From Rapana venosa (taxonomy: Eukaryota; Mollusca; Gastropoda; Neogastropoda; Muricidae): a stretch of 64,000 bases of DNA. Below the pieces are notes generated by a model. The model worked only from the letters and a program-made list of their open reading frames with translations. It was not told the origin of the DNA and made no database searches. Below, piece by piece: positions 1-10,825 of this stretch. The stretch covers positions 22,393,730 to 22,457,729 of the forward strand of contig CM054153.1 in NCBI GenBank assembly GCA_028751875.1, read 5' to 3'. The position numbers were made by a program, and so were the translations under genes. Position 1 is the first letter of the stretch; each line of letters starts with the position of its first letter.

Positions 1-216
1 TATCTAGACTTGTATCATAATGTGATTCCAATTACAGTTTATATCTCTAATTTGATATTATGTTGAATGTATGAATGTCAATGAACTATGGGGTAGTGAT
101 CTTTTTTTTCTCCAGGGTGGCAGTTAAGGGTTAGAGCCTGTTGGTGTTGAAGTGGATGTAAATATGTTTTTTGAAGACGTCTCTGCTTTGGGAGGACTTC
201 AGATTAGATGGCATCA

Positions 217-330
217 AATTCAAATTCAAAAGCTTTATTATCTCAAAGACAGAGAAATTCTGGCGGGTTACTCGCCATACATAAAAACAATAAACATTTA
301 AACATAATATTTAAAACACACACACACACT
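217..330 (-). repeat. 3' end of a LINE (CR1/L2-like tail)
   Basis: Read on the minus strand this ends in AATAAAGC followed by short tandem GAATTT-type repeats. Many CR1/L2-type LINEs end in such short tandem repeats instead of poly-A. No coding part remains. Clade assignment is inference. Confidence 0.4.
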
Positions 331-595
331 GTCCAACATCAGCACGCACCCATCATGAGATAAAAAGCATCCACAAATCAGCAATATCTCAGCCAGCCAC
401 AAACCCACCCCAACAAAAATCACTTTACTCATGTGCGCACTAGTAAACCCGTACGTCCTCACATTCACAAACAGTCGCTCGCGCACGCACATTGTAAACA
501 TTCGTACCCATGCTCATGCATTTTAATAATATAAGTCAAATTGTTATAACATGTTGTATAAGACAAATATTAATTAAATTAATACTATGTTTCAT

Positions 596-675
596 GATTC
601 AAGCACTTTGATTTGTTGCTTTACAAGATTCAGCGCTATATAAATTCCACACATTATTATTATTATTATGTTCTA
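596..675 (+). repeat. SINE family 2, 3' tail
   Basis: The tail reads GATTTGTTGCTTTACAAGAT, then GCGCTATATAAATTCCA, then an ATT trinucleotide run. The same tail recurs near 24610, 46370 and, inverted, at 33717, so it is a family-specific 3' end. Confidence 0.55.
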
Positions 676-756
676 TTAAGATATTGAACAGTCTAAAATA
701 AATCATTTGTATAACATGTATGATAAGACAAATATTAGTGAAGTTAATACTCTATT

Positions 757-990
757 CTATTAGAATGTACCAGAACATACCACCAGAGTAGAAGAAGCTT
801 GATTTGAACAAATCAGTTCTTGGTATGGGTTGCTGACGTTTTGCTGAATCTCGGGCATTCGAGTGGAACACTTTCTTCAAGGTTGTTGGAGCGCATCCAT
901 ACAGGATTTTGTTTATGAAAGCAAACATTCCTCTTAATGGAAAAACTCCTAATTTTCTGTACTCAGATTCAACTAAACTTGAGGATTTTA

Positions 991-1000
<10 letters not shown>
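757..1000 (-). pseudogene. LINE ORF2 C-terminal fragment
   Basis: The minus-strand frame reads FPLRGMFAFINKILYG, then P..LKKVF, then PRTDLFKSSFFYSGGMFW. This matches the pattern that closes many Jockey/CR1-like LINE polyproteins (PLR..F...KIL.G..P...L, then PRT.LFK.SF.YSG...W). The upstream side runs directly into a GA tract, so only about 80 codons survive. No reverse transcriptase motif is present. This is a dead retrotransposon remnant rather than a host exon. Confidence 0.5.
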
Positions 1001-1072
<72 letters not shown>

Positions 1073-1140
1073 AGAGAGCAAGGGAGAGAGGGAGAGAGAG
1101 AAAGGGGGAGAGAGAGAGGGAGAGAGAGGGAGAGGGAGGT
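994..1140. repeat. (GA)n microsatellite
   Basis: About 145 bp of interrupted GA with some GGGA. The ORFs on both strands here (ER/RE and SL repeats) are translations of the repeat. Confidence 0.9.
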
Positions 1141-1149
1141 GGTGGTGGG

Positions 1150-1287
1150 GTGATGGGTTAAAACATGACAGATACTTATTTCAGACAGAGAAATAAAATC
1201 ATCTATAAAATGTTATAGTGCGTACAAAAGCCTTTCCAAATAGTTTTTTTCCTACCTCAATTCATAAATAAAAAACAGGGCAATTCA

Positions 1288-1322
<35 letters not shown>

Positions 1323-2579
1323 AGCAATCACATGCACCAATGCACACACACATGAACATGCAAACACACATACATGAATATATACACATATATCACTTTT
1401 TTTTTTCTAATGTAAATGATTTTCTTTCCTCAATACTGGATGGATTTTTTTCACATTTTCGAGTGTTTTTTTTTTTTCTTCTTCATTTTGCAGCAATGTC
1501 TTCCATTGGATTCCTTTTTCGTTGCACTTTTGTTTAAGTACAGATGTCAGACTTCGAAACACTGCTCGAAGGTATACATACCACAAAGTGTACAGTTGTA
1601 GCAGTACAAAAGTTTTTTTTTTTAAATTATGATCAAAAGCTTCTGGAACATATATTTCCAAAATATGTTCTGCCTTCCCGATATCAAGCTTTTAACATCT
1701 TTGACAATGTCTCTCTCTCTCTCACACACACACTCACACACACACTCACACTCATAACACACACACACACACACACACAGGTGGGAGTGACAGAGATGAG
1801 CCACACGCAAATGCAAAGATGTTACTTTTGATTTCCTGTGACCCTATGCTAATAACGATAACATTTGAGCTTTTTCAAAAATGTCAAATACCTTCTATAC
1901 TGCCCAGTTGGAAACTTCATTATACTCTCTGTACTGGCTGATTTGTATTGGTTATAAGAAAAAAAAAATACTATAACAAAAAGCTGCAAACACACACAGC
2001 TTTCAAATTTTGTGGCAATATGCAGTATGGAACAGACTAACAAAAGGCAAAGTTTCAAGGTAATGAGTTTATCATTCTATGATTTATCAATTTTTTACAA
2101 AAGGTTTTGCAAAACAAGCAAATAGGGGGTATATTATACCCAAATTTTTTTTGAATCCACAAAAATGAATGTTTGTAACTAAAAACACTTCTAAAGTATC
2201 ATAACTGAGAGGGTAAATAAAACTACTCGGTGGATATTGATTACAGAATCAATTTCAATGTCAGAGTGTCAAAATATACCCCCTGCTTTTTCTTACATGA
2301 ATGTGCTGCCGCCATTTTATGACATGTGTTGCAAGCAGGTCTCAGTCGCTCGCTCCCTCATCTCTTCAAACTAAGACACAGGCAGACAGCCTACCTAAAA
2401 GTACGCATGTACTCTAGGATGATTGTAAAACCAAGCTGTAGCCTACTAGGCTAGTTAGGTTTGCACACGACCATGACCCTTTGCACAGAAAATTCGTATA
2501 TAAGAAGTGCTATAGCGTACCTTTGTTTTAAAAGTTTGTATGCTAGATATATGCTATAGCGTACCTTCATGTATACAGA
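1150..2579. other. AT-rich non-coding stretch downstream of gene A
   Basis: Contains CA tracts at 1291-1322 and a CT/CA tract at 1709-1781. No gene, tRNA or recognised mobile element is seen in the remainder. If the terminal exon of gene A at 2627 is right, part of this is its 3' UTR, but no convincing minus-strand AATAAA lies near. Confidence 0.5.
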
Positions 2580-2626
2580 AAGAGTCAACATTACTGTCAT
2601 AATGTAAAAATCCACAAACTGTAGTT

Positions 2627-2640
2627 TCAATCTTTCCATT
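2627..2640 (-). CDS. Gene A candidate last coding exon (exon 6)
   Basis: Immediately downstream of the exon 5 donor, a strong pyrimidine tract and acceptor (TTTTTTTCCCCTCCAG) precede AATGGAAAGATTGA. Exon 5 ends in phase 1, so joining gives four codons (K W K D) and then TGA. This would end the protein after the polyglutamine tract, without macrodomains or a catalytic domain. The alternative is that this AG is not used and further exons lie beyond the left edge. A longer open frame here, to a GTACGC donor at 2566-2571, does not match the phase of exon 5. Confidence 0.35.
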
Positions 2641-2682
2641 CTGGAGGGGAAAAAAATTACATCAGTGTGCAGAAATACTCAC

Positions 2683-4106
2683 TGGACAACACAGACTCAT
2701 CTTGCTGCTGCTGCTGCTGCTGCCTTTGTTGTGGTGGTCTCTGCGACACTGAGAAAGAACTCAACGACGAAGCAGTCTCTGTGTCAGAAGGATTCTGTAT
2801 GGTGAAGGTATCAGGCATGCACGTGTTGTCAGGATGCTGCAGTTGAAGCTGAGACACCATCTGCATGACCACATTCATTTGATGTGCGAATTCCTGAAAA
2901 CGGGCCTCTTGCCTCTCCACTGAACCTGCTCTTGTTTCTTCGCCATTTTCTGAAGAAACGCTGGCTTGTCTGGGTCTGCTCCTTCCTCTCCTCTCTTCTC
3001 TCCGCAAACTTCGGGGCTCCGAGTGATCCAGTTTGGAGAGTACAAAATAGAAGAGCTCTTTATGAAGACAGCCGCCTTGGTGAAGCTGCTCTTGCTGTCT
3101 GTGCAGTGTGCACAGATGGCACCGCTCACACCCCAGCTGAGAAGTTGTACTGCTCCATTCCGCTTGGGAGGCTGATGCTGTCGGATGCTCTGGTTGCCAT
3201 CGCCTGCCACTGCAGGTGCTGCGGTACCTGTTCTGATGTTCAGGTGGCCCCTGCGTTGGGAGTGTCAAGGGGTGAGGGCTGGTACCAGCACAGTTGGCTG
3301 CTGGGGCTGAATTCATATTCCTGCTTGCAGGATTTCCTCTCCGAGATGTGCGAGAATGCCCAGGCCAGAGTGGGGTGGATGAATGCGCAGTGGCGTTCCT
3401 CTCATTCTCTGCGGGATTGTTCCCAAGATGTGGCCCCCATGTTACATTTAAAGGATGTGATCCTCGTGCGGTTGTGTCATAAGGTGCCCAGGAATCTCTA
3501 GCTTCTGGTATGGTTCCGTTATAGTAACTCTGAGCAGTCTGAAGTCCAGCAGACAACTGGTCTGAGAAGGCCCAGCCATGGAATCCTGAAGTGCGTTGTC
3601 TGATTCTCTCTTGTTCATCTTCTTGTCCAACAGAAGGTGTAGACGACCTTGTGGAAGGAAAAGATGGGATGTCTGTCATATTCGAAGGGTCTACAGGGGC
3701 AAATGGGTTCCGTAAAATTGGCTCGTACACATTGGGTGCTGTGGGATATATGTGGCAGCTCTCAGGATCTGTACTTTCATTGTACTCATTCCTGTGAGAA
3801 ACAAAGTCTTTCCTGATATGCCGCTCCCCTCCTGTCATCAAGAGTCTGGGGTCACGGGATGAAGATGATGTACTGACATTGCTGTCATGTGTCGACAGCA
3901 TTGATGCGACATCACTGCCACGTGATGAGCGCGTTGCACTGACATCGCTGCCATGCGCCGACAGTGCTGTAGTGACATCACCGTCATGTGTTGAAAGGGT
4001 GGCACTGATATCACTACCATGTGCAGAATGAATGTCAGTATCACTGACTGCAGATTCTTGAGTCTTGACATCAACAGGGATTCCAGGCTGACTCTCCTCG
4101 GCAAAA
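2683..4106 (-). CDS. Gene A exon 5: Ser/Gln-rich low-complexity region
   Basis: This is a 1424-nt exon open in one frame from acceptor GGTTTTGCAG (4107) to donor GTGAGT (2682-2677). It starts in phase 2 and ends in phase 1. The first ~75 residues after FAEESQPG hold degenerate 11-residue repeats around S.HxSDVS (for example SAHGSDVSA, STHDSNVST). Then comes a long Ser/Pro/Asn-rich region, an Arg/Glu-rich stretch, a possible short amphipathic helix (FAHQMNVVMQMVSQLQLQ) and a polyglutamine tract before the donor. It is homologous to exon 5 of gene B (20490-21645): same phase, same F-A/S-E/D-E start, and a Met/Gln-rich helix near the end. It is probably disordered and I assign no function. The ORF-style start at 3901 is an internal Met, since the frame is open to the acceptor. 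Confidence 0.7.
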
Positions 4107-4159
4107 CTGCAAAACCATAAACTTGCATGTGAATGAAAGAAACATTTACTGAATCTGGA

Positions 4160-4245
4160 ATGCAGCTACCTCAATGGTGGGCAAATGCTAGCATGCGCAA
4201 AATCTCAACAGTGGTGAACCTCAGAGCTCTAGCTGAGGAATGTGG
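4160..4245 (+). repeat. ~90-bp dispersed repeat (Rep90), diverged copy
   Basis: The core is GGTGGGCAAA...CGCAAAATCTCA.C..TGGTGAACCT...AGCT.TAGCTGAGGA. Other copies are at 4690-4785 (+), 7866-7960 (-) and 12862-12955 (-). It often sits beside SINE family 1, so it may be part of a composite SINE. Confidence 0.5.
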
Positions 4246-4387
4246 AAAAAAATGAAAGAGAAAAGAAAGAAACTGCAGAACTGGATAGCAACAAATCATC
4301 AGAGAAGAAACCCTCTTCTAACACATGTTTTGACCCTGCACTCACTTCTGCTTTCCACCACATCCTTCCCATTTATGAGGGTCAGTG

Positions 4388-4668
4388 GGGGAGAAATAGC
4401 CTAGTGGTTAGAGCATTGCACTCATGATCTGGCAGCCTGAGATTGAGCCACCACAGGTGCAACTGTTCAAGGGAATTTTACCCTGGAGTTAACATCAGCA
4501 CCGACTTCACTCCCCGCAAGTCCTTCAGATGAGACTGCAAATTGAGGCCATGTGTGCAAATGCATGCAGAACAGCTTGTGCACATGTTAAAAACCTATTC
4601 CGCCTTTTCGAAGAGTAGGCCATTTCATGCTGGTAGGAACAGACAACAATTTTTTTTAAAAGCCAGGT
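4388..4668 (+). repeat. SINE family 1, tRNA-headed
   Basis: The tRNA-like head has box A (TAGCCTAGTGGTTAGAGC) and a worn box B. The family body follows: GTTAACATCAGCACCGACT, AGTCCTTC.GATGAGACT, ACGCAGAACA-like, and AGTAGGCCAT...GGAACAGA. It lies in an intron of gene A on the sense-opposite strand. Confidence 0.75.
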
Positions 4669-4689
4669 GTCTTGTTTAGACATCATCCC

Positions 4690-4785
4690 CCAACTTGGAT
4701 TGTGGCTACCTTCTTGGTGGGCAAAAATGGTCGCATACACAAAATCTCACTGTTGGGGCATCTCGGAACTCTAGCCAAAGAGCAA
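4690..4785 (+). repeat. Rep90 copy
   Basis: Second copy of the 90-bp repeat, directly after the family 1 SINE. It reads TTGGTGGGCAAAAATGGTCG and ACACAAAATCTCAC. Confidence 0.5.
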
Positions 4786-4929
4786 AAAAACAAACAAAAA
4801 CAAACAAGTACAGAAAAGAAAGAGAAGCAAGCACAGCTATCATTAGCCTGTAGCATCCTCATTGTGTCTTTCTTATGTGTAAAAAAAAAAAAATAAATCT
4901 GAATCAAAATCCACGATCGGGAACATTCA

Positions 4930-5200
4930 TACGAAACAGTTGAGTGACAAATTCCTGACCAAGAATGCTGGCATATATTTGTGTTTCTGTGACCTACTGA
5001 ATGTTGATGTGAATTACAGGATCTTTACCCTGTATACTGATCTTCTACATGCTTACTGCATACATACAAGAAAGGAATAAAGGCACTGGCAGGTCTGCAC
5101 TTTAAGATGATCCCGAAGTTCATAAAAATCCCCACCCTTGATTTACCAAACGCTACTGCCAAGATTCAAGCCCAACACTTCATGGTCCCATAGAAAGTCA
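4930..5200 (-). repeat. SINE family 3, decayed and head-truncated
   Basis: Shares GAATTACAGGATC, GGAATAAAGGCACTGGCAGG and CCCACCCTTGATTTACCA with the copies at 10826, 22692 and 44731. The tRNA head at the 5199 side is damaged. Confidence 0.6.
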
Positions 5201-5206
5201 GACGTT

Positions 5207-5290
5207 CTCAAGTCAAAGTCAAGTCAAATTTTTATTTCCAGATGGTACATTGAATAAACGATGTATCTGCTTTTTTTCATCAAGCCATCT
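5207..5290 (-). repeat. LINE-C 3' end
   Basis: The reverse complement (CGTTTATTCAATGTACCATC, then GGAAATAAAAATTTGACTTG) matches the 3' end of the LINE fragment at 30790-30845, so both come from one LINE family with a TGACT-type tail. Confidence 0.6.
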
Positions 5291-5411
5291 ATCTAAGAGA
5301 CAAAATTTTCTTAATAACAATACTGAAGTACTACATTATTACAACCTTTACCAATAAAGTGTATCAATACAAAAAGAGGAAAACCAATAAACGAATACAC
5401 TGCAAAGTACA

Positions 5412-5738
5412 AACTACACACACAGACATACACACACGCGCGCACACACACATACACACGCACGCACACGCTTGTTCACTTAGCTATGGCATCTGTCATA
5501 GTGAGAGTGCACACACTGAGTACCTGCACAGTGTGTGTGCGTGTGTGCGCATGCACATGCGTGTGTGCATGTGAGCTTGTGTGTGTGCATGTGCCTCTGT
5601 GTGTGTGTGTGTGTGCGCATGCACATGCGTGTGTGCATGTGAGCTTGTGTGTGTGCATGTGCCTGTGTGTGTGTGTGTGCATGTGCCTCTGTGTGTGTGT
5701 GTGCGCGCATGCGTGTGCACACACACACACAGAGTTCT
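5412..5738. repeat. CA/TG compound microsatellite
   Basis: A CA-rich stretch followed by GT-rich repeats with a ~66-bp higher-order unit (GCGCATGCACATGCGTGTG...GTGCATGTGCCT). Alternating purine-pyrimidine runs could form Z-DNA. The HTHTHT and VCVCV ORFs on both strands are artefacts. Confidence 0.85.
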
Positions 5739-5768
5739 GCTGCAACAGCTGAAAAGTGAAGTGGTCAC

Positions 5769-5884
5769 CTGGATTGTCTGGACAACAGACAGGTGTTCAG
5801 CTGACTGGGAACTTGCCCTCTCCATAGGGGCAGGTCAGGGTGGGGGCAGGGATCACAGGTCAACGTGGCATTTTCTGTCCTCTC
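5769..5884 (-). CDS. Gene A exon 4
   Basis: A 116-nt exon between acceptor GGTTCCTGACAG and donor CAG|GTGACC. It starts in phase 0 and ends in phase 2, exactly what is needed between exon 3 (ends phase 0) and exon 5 (starts phase 2), and the same as exon 4 of gene B. The product begins ERTENATLTCDPCPH and ends LLSRQS. It holds a CxxC pair in a position similar to the CKHC of the B exon. No domain is recognised. The call rests on splice sites, phase and the paralogue, not on family homology. Confidence 0.6.
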
Positions 5885-6274
5885 CTGTCAGGAACCATAT
5901 TATTCATGAACGTGTCAAGACTCTCGTCCCATGTTTGCATACACTCACTTGCTTCCTCTATGTGAGCTTCCTCTATGTTTATGTTCATTTTCAATACCAT
6001 AAAAAAAAAAGCTGACAGTTGCGATGTTATTATATAGATACCTGACAAATTTCTGCAAAACAATGCTGCCTCTGTTTTGTTTGTTGTTGTCTTCAGACAA
6101 CTGAGAGAGCATCATCTACTTTAGGAATGCAACTGTGATCAGCGTTTGTCAAATTTCTTGACCAACTTCTTCAGGTGTCTGTATCTCTTGGTCCTAGATG
6201 ATGCCAGATATATTATTATGACAGGAAGTGTAGAGTACAGCCTCAGTATGGCTGGGACAGAGAGATTTATTTAT

Positions 6275-6606
6275 TCTTTTATTTCAAGAATAATGGAATA
6301 AGAACTCATGTGCTTTTTTCCACCTAGCCCCCCTTGTGTATGCAGTTTTGTAAATTTTGGCATCCGTTCCCATCGGCACACAATGGCCTACTCTTCCAAA
6401 AAGCGAAACGAGTTTTAACATGTGCACAAGATGTTCTCTGTGTGTTCACACACAGGACCTCGGTTTATAGTTTCATCCGAAGGACTTTTGGAGGAAATGG
6501 AGTCGGCACTGATGTTAACTCCAGAGGAAAAATCCTCTTGAACGGCAATCGAACCCAAGTCAGCAGATCATGAGCCCATCCCGCTAACCACCAGGCTATC
6601 CCATCC
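6275..6606 (-). repeat. SINE family 1, near full-length
   Basis: Minus orientation. The tRNA head at 6606 (GGATAGCCTGGTGGTTAGCG) is followed by the family body, ending CATGAGTTCTTATTCCATTA and ATAAAAGAATAAA. It lies in the intron between exons 3 and 4 of gene A. Confidence 0.75.
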
Positions 6607-6892
6607 AAGACTGAAATGAGCAGCATGGGAACAGGAATTTCCCAGAAAATGGGGCAACCAAAAACCAGAAAAAAACCAAAACAGAACGGAAAACACAGAA
6701 AGTTTACTGACAACGACAATAACTGAAGTCTTTTGAGCAGACAGTTGTGGATTAACTCTATTTTTTTTCTTTCTCTCTTTGTTTCCCCTCCTACACCTTC
6801 ATTAAGGGTTTCATAGTTGGCAAATTTTATATTGTAGCAATTTTTATATTATATCTTTCCTCCTCTCCCATCCCTTTCTTTTAGTTTTTATT

Positions 6893-7006
6893 TTATTTTA
6901 TTCTTTTATTTCAAGGATAATGGAATAAGCACTCATGCGTGTTTTTTTCATCCAGTCCCCGTTTGTATGCAGTTTTGTAAATTTTGTCATCTGTTCCCAC
7001 TGGCAC
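6893..7006 (-). repeat. SINE family 1, 5'-truncated
   Basis: Only the 3' ~115 bp remain (GTGGGAACAGATGACAAAAT, CGGGGACTGGATG, GTGCTTATTCCATTATCC). 5' truncation is typical of target-primed reverse transcription. Confidence 0.7.
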
Positions 7007-7280
7007 TTTCAGTTCTGCTTCTTTATTAAGCAGTTGTTACTATACACATTTTGTATTGTAGCAGGGTTTTTTTGTAAGCGTATCTCCTTTTTTCTTTCTT
7101 TCCCTGTTGCTGCTTCAATCAGAGTTTCATACTGTGCACATTTGGTATTGTAACATAGTTTGTTAAGAATCTTGATTTCTGGACAAAGATGACTGTACAA
7201 AAAGAAAATGACTGTGGATCACAAGAGTTTTTACAAGAACTAAGAATGAGAACTGGTAATCAAAATAAGCTGTCAAATAC

Positions 7281-7381
7281 CTGTGAGTCCAAAACTGATT
7301 TTGGAAATGTTAAGGATGAATCTCCGTCTGAAACCTCCCACGTCTCCTTCAGTTCTGATTGATCGTCTGCATCTGACACCG
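7281..7381 (-). CDS. Gene A exon 3
   Basis: A 101-nt exon with acceptor AATGTTTCAG and donor CAG|GTATTT. It starts in phase 1, matching the end of exon 2, and ends in phase 0, matching exon 4. The product begins VSDADDQSELKETWE and ends KSVLDSQ. The gene B equivalent (29908-29990) has the same phases and a matching end (QESVDSSQ). It is acidic and Ser-rich with no recognised domain. Confidence 0.6.
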
Positions 7382-7865
7382 CTGAAACATTGAGATATCG
7401 GTACCAAAGGACTGGACATGGTAGCAGATGTTTGTAATTGCGTGATTAGAAAGATCTATACAAGCAGAGTATAATGCCACTACACCAGGACACAAAAATT
7501 ACCTGGAAAATCCAAATCCATCTACAGAGTTACATTTTAAAGCATAAAAACTGCCAATACTAATGAGAAAAAAAAAGGGTAACATCTGACTTAGATCATT
7601 ATAGTAACAGGTCATAGGGTATGAGAAAATCTGATAAGTAATGCAGTAAAAACAACTGAAGATCTTAAACGGTTGATTACAACCAATCATTTCATCTACA
7701 TATTTCAGTCGGATAGTAGTAAACCAACTTTGAAACAAAACACACACAAAACCAAAAATAAAGTCCCCTCTTCTCAATTTCTAAAGATCAATCACTTTGA
7801 CATAAACGTTGGAGTAACTTACAGTTTTCCTCTTCCTTCACTTATCTATTTATTTTCTGTTCCTC

Positions 7866-8263
7866 AGCTACAGCTTCAAGGGTCACCAATGGTGAGATTT
7901 TGCGTATAAGACCATTTTTGCCCACCATCAAGGTAGCCGCATTCCGACTTAGGGGATGATGTCTACAATGGACACCAGTGTGCATTTTTGGGTCATATTT
8001 TGCCTTCCATTCCTACTGGCATACAATGGCCTGCTCTTCAAAACGGCAGAATGGGCATTAATATGTATGCAAGATATTCTGCACACGTTCAGACACAGGA
8101 CCTTAGTTTGTTATCTCATCTGAAGGACTTTCAGGGGAATGGAGTTGGTACTGATTTTAATTCCACAGAAAAAAAATTCCTTACATGGGTGCATTGGTGG
8201 TGGCTCAAACCTAGGCTATCACATCACAAGCTCAATGCTCTAACCATAGGCTACCCCACCCCG
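7866..8263 (-). repeat. Rep90 plus SINE family 1
   Basis: Rep90 occupies 7866-7960 and a full-length but diverged family 1 SINE occupies 7988-8263, both in minus orientation. The head at 8263 reads GGGTAGCCTATGGTTAGAGC. A separate 24-bp direct duplication (GTTAACTATTCACCTTCCCC) lies at about 8345-8393, just past the exon 2 donor. Confidence 0.65.
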
Positions 8264-8419
8264 TGCTCTTTATAAACCTTTCAACATTTTCATCTTTTAC
8301 GTCAAAAAGAGGATCTAATACTGCTACACAAGGAAACAGCAACAGTTAACTATTCACCTTCCCCTAACAGTTAACTATTCACCTTCCCCTAAGGTCAAGT
8401 CACAAAACTGCATACTTAC

Positions 8420-10474
8420 AGTTCTCCTGCAAGCTTTTGTAGTCATCTGTGTTATTGCCTTCTTCTCTCTGTCCCCGGGGGCTCCACAACATTTGTACTA
8501 CGACAGACCTCTCTGAATTTCCTGTCGGTTGTCTGTCTGTTTGATGTTCTCTTGTCTTAGTGGCAGCGTGTTCACTTTTCAGCCCCATTTCTGCCACAGG
8601 AGGCAAACTTTCTGTTGACAGACCCGTGTTCCGTTTCCCATCTGCTTTCACCTGGGTCCGAGTTATCTGGTCCTCTCTGTGCTCGTTTTGTTCGAGTTGT
8701 GTTTGCGTCACCGGTCTCCATATTTTTCTCTTTGCTACCAGCACTTTCCGGTAACACTGATTTTTTATGGTGGTTAGCTTTTGCTTTGGTTTTGCACCTG
8801 TGTTGTTCCCCGTTATCTGGCCGCCCTCCCCTTCTGGTTTGATGTCTGATCCAGTCTGCTCCTTCCCTCTGAACATGTCATTTTCCAACTTATTTCCAGT
8901 AAATTCTCCTTGCTGTGATTTTTTAACCAGCCCAAGATTCATCTCAAGTCCTTTGCCTGCACTTGTTGTTGCCTGAGAAGCAAGAGGGCTTGTTTCCATT
9001 TCTGTCAAGAAGATTTTTTGCAGTTGTTCCATATCAGAGTCGTGTGCTCTGACGACTAGCTGTCCTTGCTCCATGTGCCAGTCACACATGACATCTTTTT
9101 CCTCCAGTGCCTTTTGGATACGCAGCTGGCTGTCAGACGCCTGTAGCACTTGAGCACTGGCTATTGTCAGCTCTATCCTCTGCTGTGACAGATGTGAAAC
9201 ATAGCTCAGCACATCGCTGACATATCTGTTGACCCTGTGAGCTGGAGCCCGGATCTGAACAGTGTTCTGGTCAGCCATGACTGACACTGCCTGCTGAAGA
9301 CACTGAGGAAGTTGATTCTTCACACGGTCATTGGTGAGAAATTTCACCTTCCAGGGCTCCAGTTCCGTGATGTTTTTCACATCCTGACTGAAATCTTCTC
9401 GTAGCTCATCCTGATTCCTGGAAATGAACTCCAACACAGTGACAAAAGTGTAGTGGATGTTGGAAGCTAGGTCACACAGAATTATTTTGTTTTCCTCGAC
9501 CATCAACACTGGTGTGATGCTCGATTCTTGCGCTTTCTCCAGCTCATCTTGAAATCGTTTTCCCAAATCCGACTGCAACTGCCCAATATGATTTCTGCTC
9601 AGGGTGACTTCTTTGGTTTGGAAAGAGGACCGAAAGATCTGTTTAAAGACCTGGATAGTGGATTCTTGCGCCGTGACAGAAAGGAGAGATCTGTCCTGTG
9701 TATTGAATGGTATGAGTTTCCAAGCACAGAGGATGTTTTTCCGATCAAGATACTGCTTGAACCAGATTTGGCTATCAATCTTCTTCATCATTATAGTCTC
9801 TATGACTGTAAGTGGGATTGTGTCACTGTTTAGGTCCTCAGCATACTTCAGGACATGCTTTGTTGCATTCTTTACCGCTTCATCTTTTCCACTTAATGCC
9901 ACAGTCATTTGGCTCCTATCCCCAATGACTCGTACCTCTGGGTGTCCCATATGTATCTTCCTCACGAAATCCTCTTTGCTGAGAACCACAAAGACCATTT
10001 CGTCAAGTTTGATGCATGTATCGTTACAGCAGTACTCAGATGCAGAGCATGACTCACTCTGTGAGGGCCAACTGCCATATCTGTCCAAGCATCTGTTTCT
10101 GAAAGGAAGCGGATCTCTCTGGAACAGTCTCATATATGGACTCAGCACCTCAATAAGTCTGTCAAGAACAAACAGCTCCCACACCCATGTGAAAAACAGG
10201 CTTTTCAAGGACACGCAGGAGATGACAATGTAACCCGTGCTTACACAACGCACAGACACAGCATCGAGTTTAGAGAAGAGAGCACTGTTTAGGAGCTGGT
10301 CTCGCCAATGTCTGTCCTGTGTGAGAGTGGTCATGGCTTCCTGGCCTACGTTGAGCTCCAAGCGCCCCTTCCAGACCGAGACCTCACAACCGTAGACGTC
10401 TGGCACCACCAGATGCACCTGCACGTGATGGCCTTCCACCGTGTGGTACTTTTCTATGAACGGCTGCTGCAGAC
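8420..10474 (-). CDS. Gene A exon 2: PARP14-like KH-repeat region
   Basis: A 2055-nt exon, open throughout, from acceptor CTGTCTGTTGTAG (10475) to donor CT|GTAAGT (8419). It starts and ends in phase 1, fitting exon 1 (ends G, first codon GGT) and exon 3. About 685 residues follow. The first ~560 look like a chain of KH-type RNA/protein-binding units, each a hydrophobic strand (VRVIGDRSQMTVALSG), a helix, then a long helix with W-K/Q-x-x-L. The best conserved block versus gene B is LPQCLQQA.SV, then TV.I.AP.H, then CDW..EQGQL. This pattern resembles the KH array ahead of the macrodomains in PARP14-type proteins. The last ~120 residues are Lys/Gln/Glu-rich and probably disordered. No macrodomain or ADP-ribosyltransferase motif is present. 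The apparent start at 10439 is a GTG inside the exon. The family call is from pattern memory, not a search. Confidence 0.72.
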
Positions 10475-10507
10475 CTACAACAGACAGGTAATACTGCCAT
10501 TCAGGTG

Positions 10508-10718
10508 TGTTAGTCCATCGTTTTCGACGATGACCTCCAAAACAGCAGAGGAGGCAGCTGCTGTTTCAGAAACTGGGCAGAAATTTGATTATAGTGGAGA
10601 TGTCTTGCCCACAGTACATCCCCACTCTCTTGGCCAAGTGGGCATAAGGACAGTCAGCGTTGGAGATGTTCTCCAAAGGCCAACTAGCCCCCAGGGCTGC
10701 AGCACATGAGGACTGTGC
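10508..10718 (+). repeat. Repeat R210 with a conserved 180-nt ORF (copy 1)
   Basis: This ~210-bp element is ~95% identical to 44475-44694 in opposite orientation. Each copy holds an intact ATG-to-stop frame of exactly 180 nt (here 10530-10709; product starts MTSKTAEEAAAVSE and ends SPQGCST). The opposite strand is also largely open but has a TGA here where copy 2 has CGA. The family is unknown. It lies in intron 1 of gene A. Confidence 0.6.
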
Positions 10719-10732
10719 AACTTGCCACTCAG

Positions 10733-10734
<2 letters not shown>

Positions 10735-10776
<42 letters not shown>
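10735..10776. repeat. (CA)n microsatellite
   Basis: About 20 CA units between R210 and a SINE. Confidence 0.9.
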
Positions 10777-10777
<1 letters not shown>

Positions 10778-10825
10778 ATAACAAGGGTATCAGATCTTAA
10801 CTACTGATCTATCCCCTCTGACAGA

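Noticed and set aside
2884..3501. 205-codon plus-strand ORF opposite gene A exon 5
   Set aside because: Shadow of the minus-strand exon, which has acceptor, donor and a paralogue.
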